NCBI GenBank assembly: GCA_963971575.1 | Contig: OZ020625.1 | Span: forward strand, 30,948,537 to 31,012,536 | From: Liopterus haemorrhoidalis | Taxonomy: Eukaryota > Arthropoda > Insecta > Coleoptera > Dytiscidae | DNA length: 64,000 nucleotides | Reading direction: 5' to 3' | Part shown: positions 62,989-64,000 of the stretch, one piece after another | Layout: each line of letters begins with the position of its first letter | How positions within the stretch are numbered: the stretch's first letter is position 1 | The notes under the pieces: model-generated | The model's input: only the letters and a program-made list of their open reading frames with translations | Told to the model about the DNA's origin: nothing | Databases searched by the model: none | Program-made: the position numbers and the translations under genes

Positions 62989-63009
62989 CTGCAAATAGGA
63001 AAAGTGTCA

Positions 63010-64000
63010 AATGTAAAAAATTGTATCTCAAAAACGGTAAAAGATAGTGAGTTGCGGTTTAAATTTTTGGAAAGAGCATCTTTTTATTTATATATAAAAA
63101 AATTTACAATGTTCTAGCTTGAGCCGTTGAATCAGATTTAATTATTAAATGCTGCAATGTCGCAGTACGGTAACTTATGATTCTAAATACAAAAAACTAA
63201 TCTTCAAAAATTTATATCTCGAAAACGGTAAAAGCTAGAGAGTTGCGGTTTAAATTTTTGGAAAGAATGTCTTTTTATTTATACATAAAAAAATTAACAA
63301 CCGTCCAGCTTGAGCCGTTGAGGCAGAAATAATTATTAAATGCTCTAGTGTCGCAGTACGATAACTTATATTTCTAAATACAAAGAACTAATTTTCAAAA
63401 ATTAATATCTCAAAAACAGTAAAAGATAGAGACTTGCGGTTTCAATTTTTGGAAAAAATGTCTTTCTGTTTATACATAAAAAAATTAACAACCGTCCAGC
63501 TTGAGCCGTTGAGGCAGAAATAATTATTAAATGCTCTAGTGTCGCAGTACGATAACTTATGTTTCTAAATACAAAGAACTAATTTTCAAAAATTAATATC
63601 TAAAAGACAGTAAAAGATAGAGAGTTGCGGTTTCAATTTTTGGAAAGAACGTCTTCTTATTTATATATAAAAAAATTAACAATTGGCCAGCTTGATCCGT
63701 TGAGGCAGAAATAATTATTAAATGCTCTAGTGTGGCAGTGTAAAATTTTAAATACTGCAGTACAGGCGTGTATAGTAAGTTGCATATATATAAGGGGTAA
63801 ATTTTCAAAATTTCATTTCTCAAAATTGGTAAAAGATGGAGAGCTGCGGATTAAATTTTTGGAAAAAATACAAATGTCTTTATTTAGAAAAAAATCATGC
63901 GGGTTTAACTTAGTTTCCTGAAACGAAAAAATTTTTTGAAAATTAAAAAAAAATTATTTTAAAAACAGTAAAAAAATAAAAAGTTGAGGTTTGATTCTTG
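63010..64000. repeat. ~190-bp tandem array, ~5 units
   Basis: Units with CAGCTTGAGCCGTTGA at about 63,115, 63,305, 63,496 and 63,688, spacing 190-193 bp. Each has AAAACGGTAAAAGATAGAGA then GTTGCGGTTTAAATTTTTGG, the inverted form of the core in the 141-, 157- and 179-bp arrays. It starts about 20 bp upstream of the acceptor of the exon at 62,988 and runs off the window. Confidence 0.88.

Noticed and set aside
61935..62015. Functional tRNA gene
   Set aside because: The A-box-like word is fair but the B box is decayed and the acceptor stem does not pair; kept only as a tRNA-like module of a repeat.

Overview
This is an AT-rich, repeat-laden animal genome window, almost certainly from an insect. 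It is dominated by one gene: 22 minus-strand exons (right to left, 62,988 down to 688) that splice together with GT-AG junctions and matching phases throughout into about 2,806 codons of a hemolectin/hemocytin-type secreted protein. That family is made by insect hemocytes and acts in hemolymph clotting and nodule formation. The domain order is C8-TIL, TIL, VWD-C8-TIL-VWC, WxxW, chitin-binding, TIL-like, VWC, two discoidin (F5/8C) domains, TIL-like, VWC, LDLa, VWC-like, VWD-C8-TIL, VWD-C8-TIL-VWC, then a run of VWC modules. The gene leaves the window at both ends, so the signal peptide, the first D assembly and the C-terminal end are not here. The exact insect order cannot be read from the sequence.

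The other 85% is intron, and nearly all of it is repeats. Left part (1-8.5 kb): paired MITEs, exon-abutting arrays of about 141 bp, hairpin repeats, a solo LTR, a Tc1/mariner-type MITE inside a Helitron-like element. 8.5-20 kb: composite fold-back elements, an apparently intact pogo/Tigger-like transposon (642-residue transposase), and piggyBac-type MITEs. 20-22 kb: arrays of 141 and 179 bp. 22.9-35.3 kb: one intron filled by about 85 copies of a 146-bp satellite with higher-order structure (3-mer and 21-mer). 35.4-40.3 kb: a small hAT element and two more fold-back copies with a pogo-type MITE and a piggyBac MITE. 40.7-46.4 kb: densely packed exons separated by arrays, including an 11-copy minisatellite of paired CCAAT boxes. 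46.8-60.4 kb: MITEs, nested insertions, two THAP-bearing relic transposons and a relic of an IS630-like transposase. 60.8-64 kb: (GTCT)n-bearing, tRNA-like repeats and a 190-bp array.

No second host gene, rRNA, functional tRNA, CRISPR array or bacterial-type feature was seen. The only other convincing coding sequence is the pogo-like transposase at 11,418-13,346. The most unusual content is repeat biology: nested satellite organisation inside an intron, a common core shared by arrays of different period that abut exons, and fold-back elements carrying other transposons as passengers.
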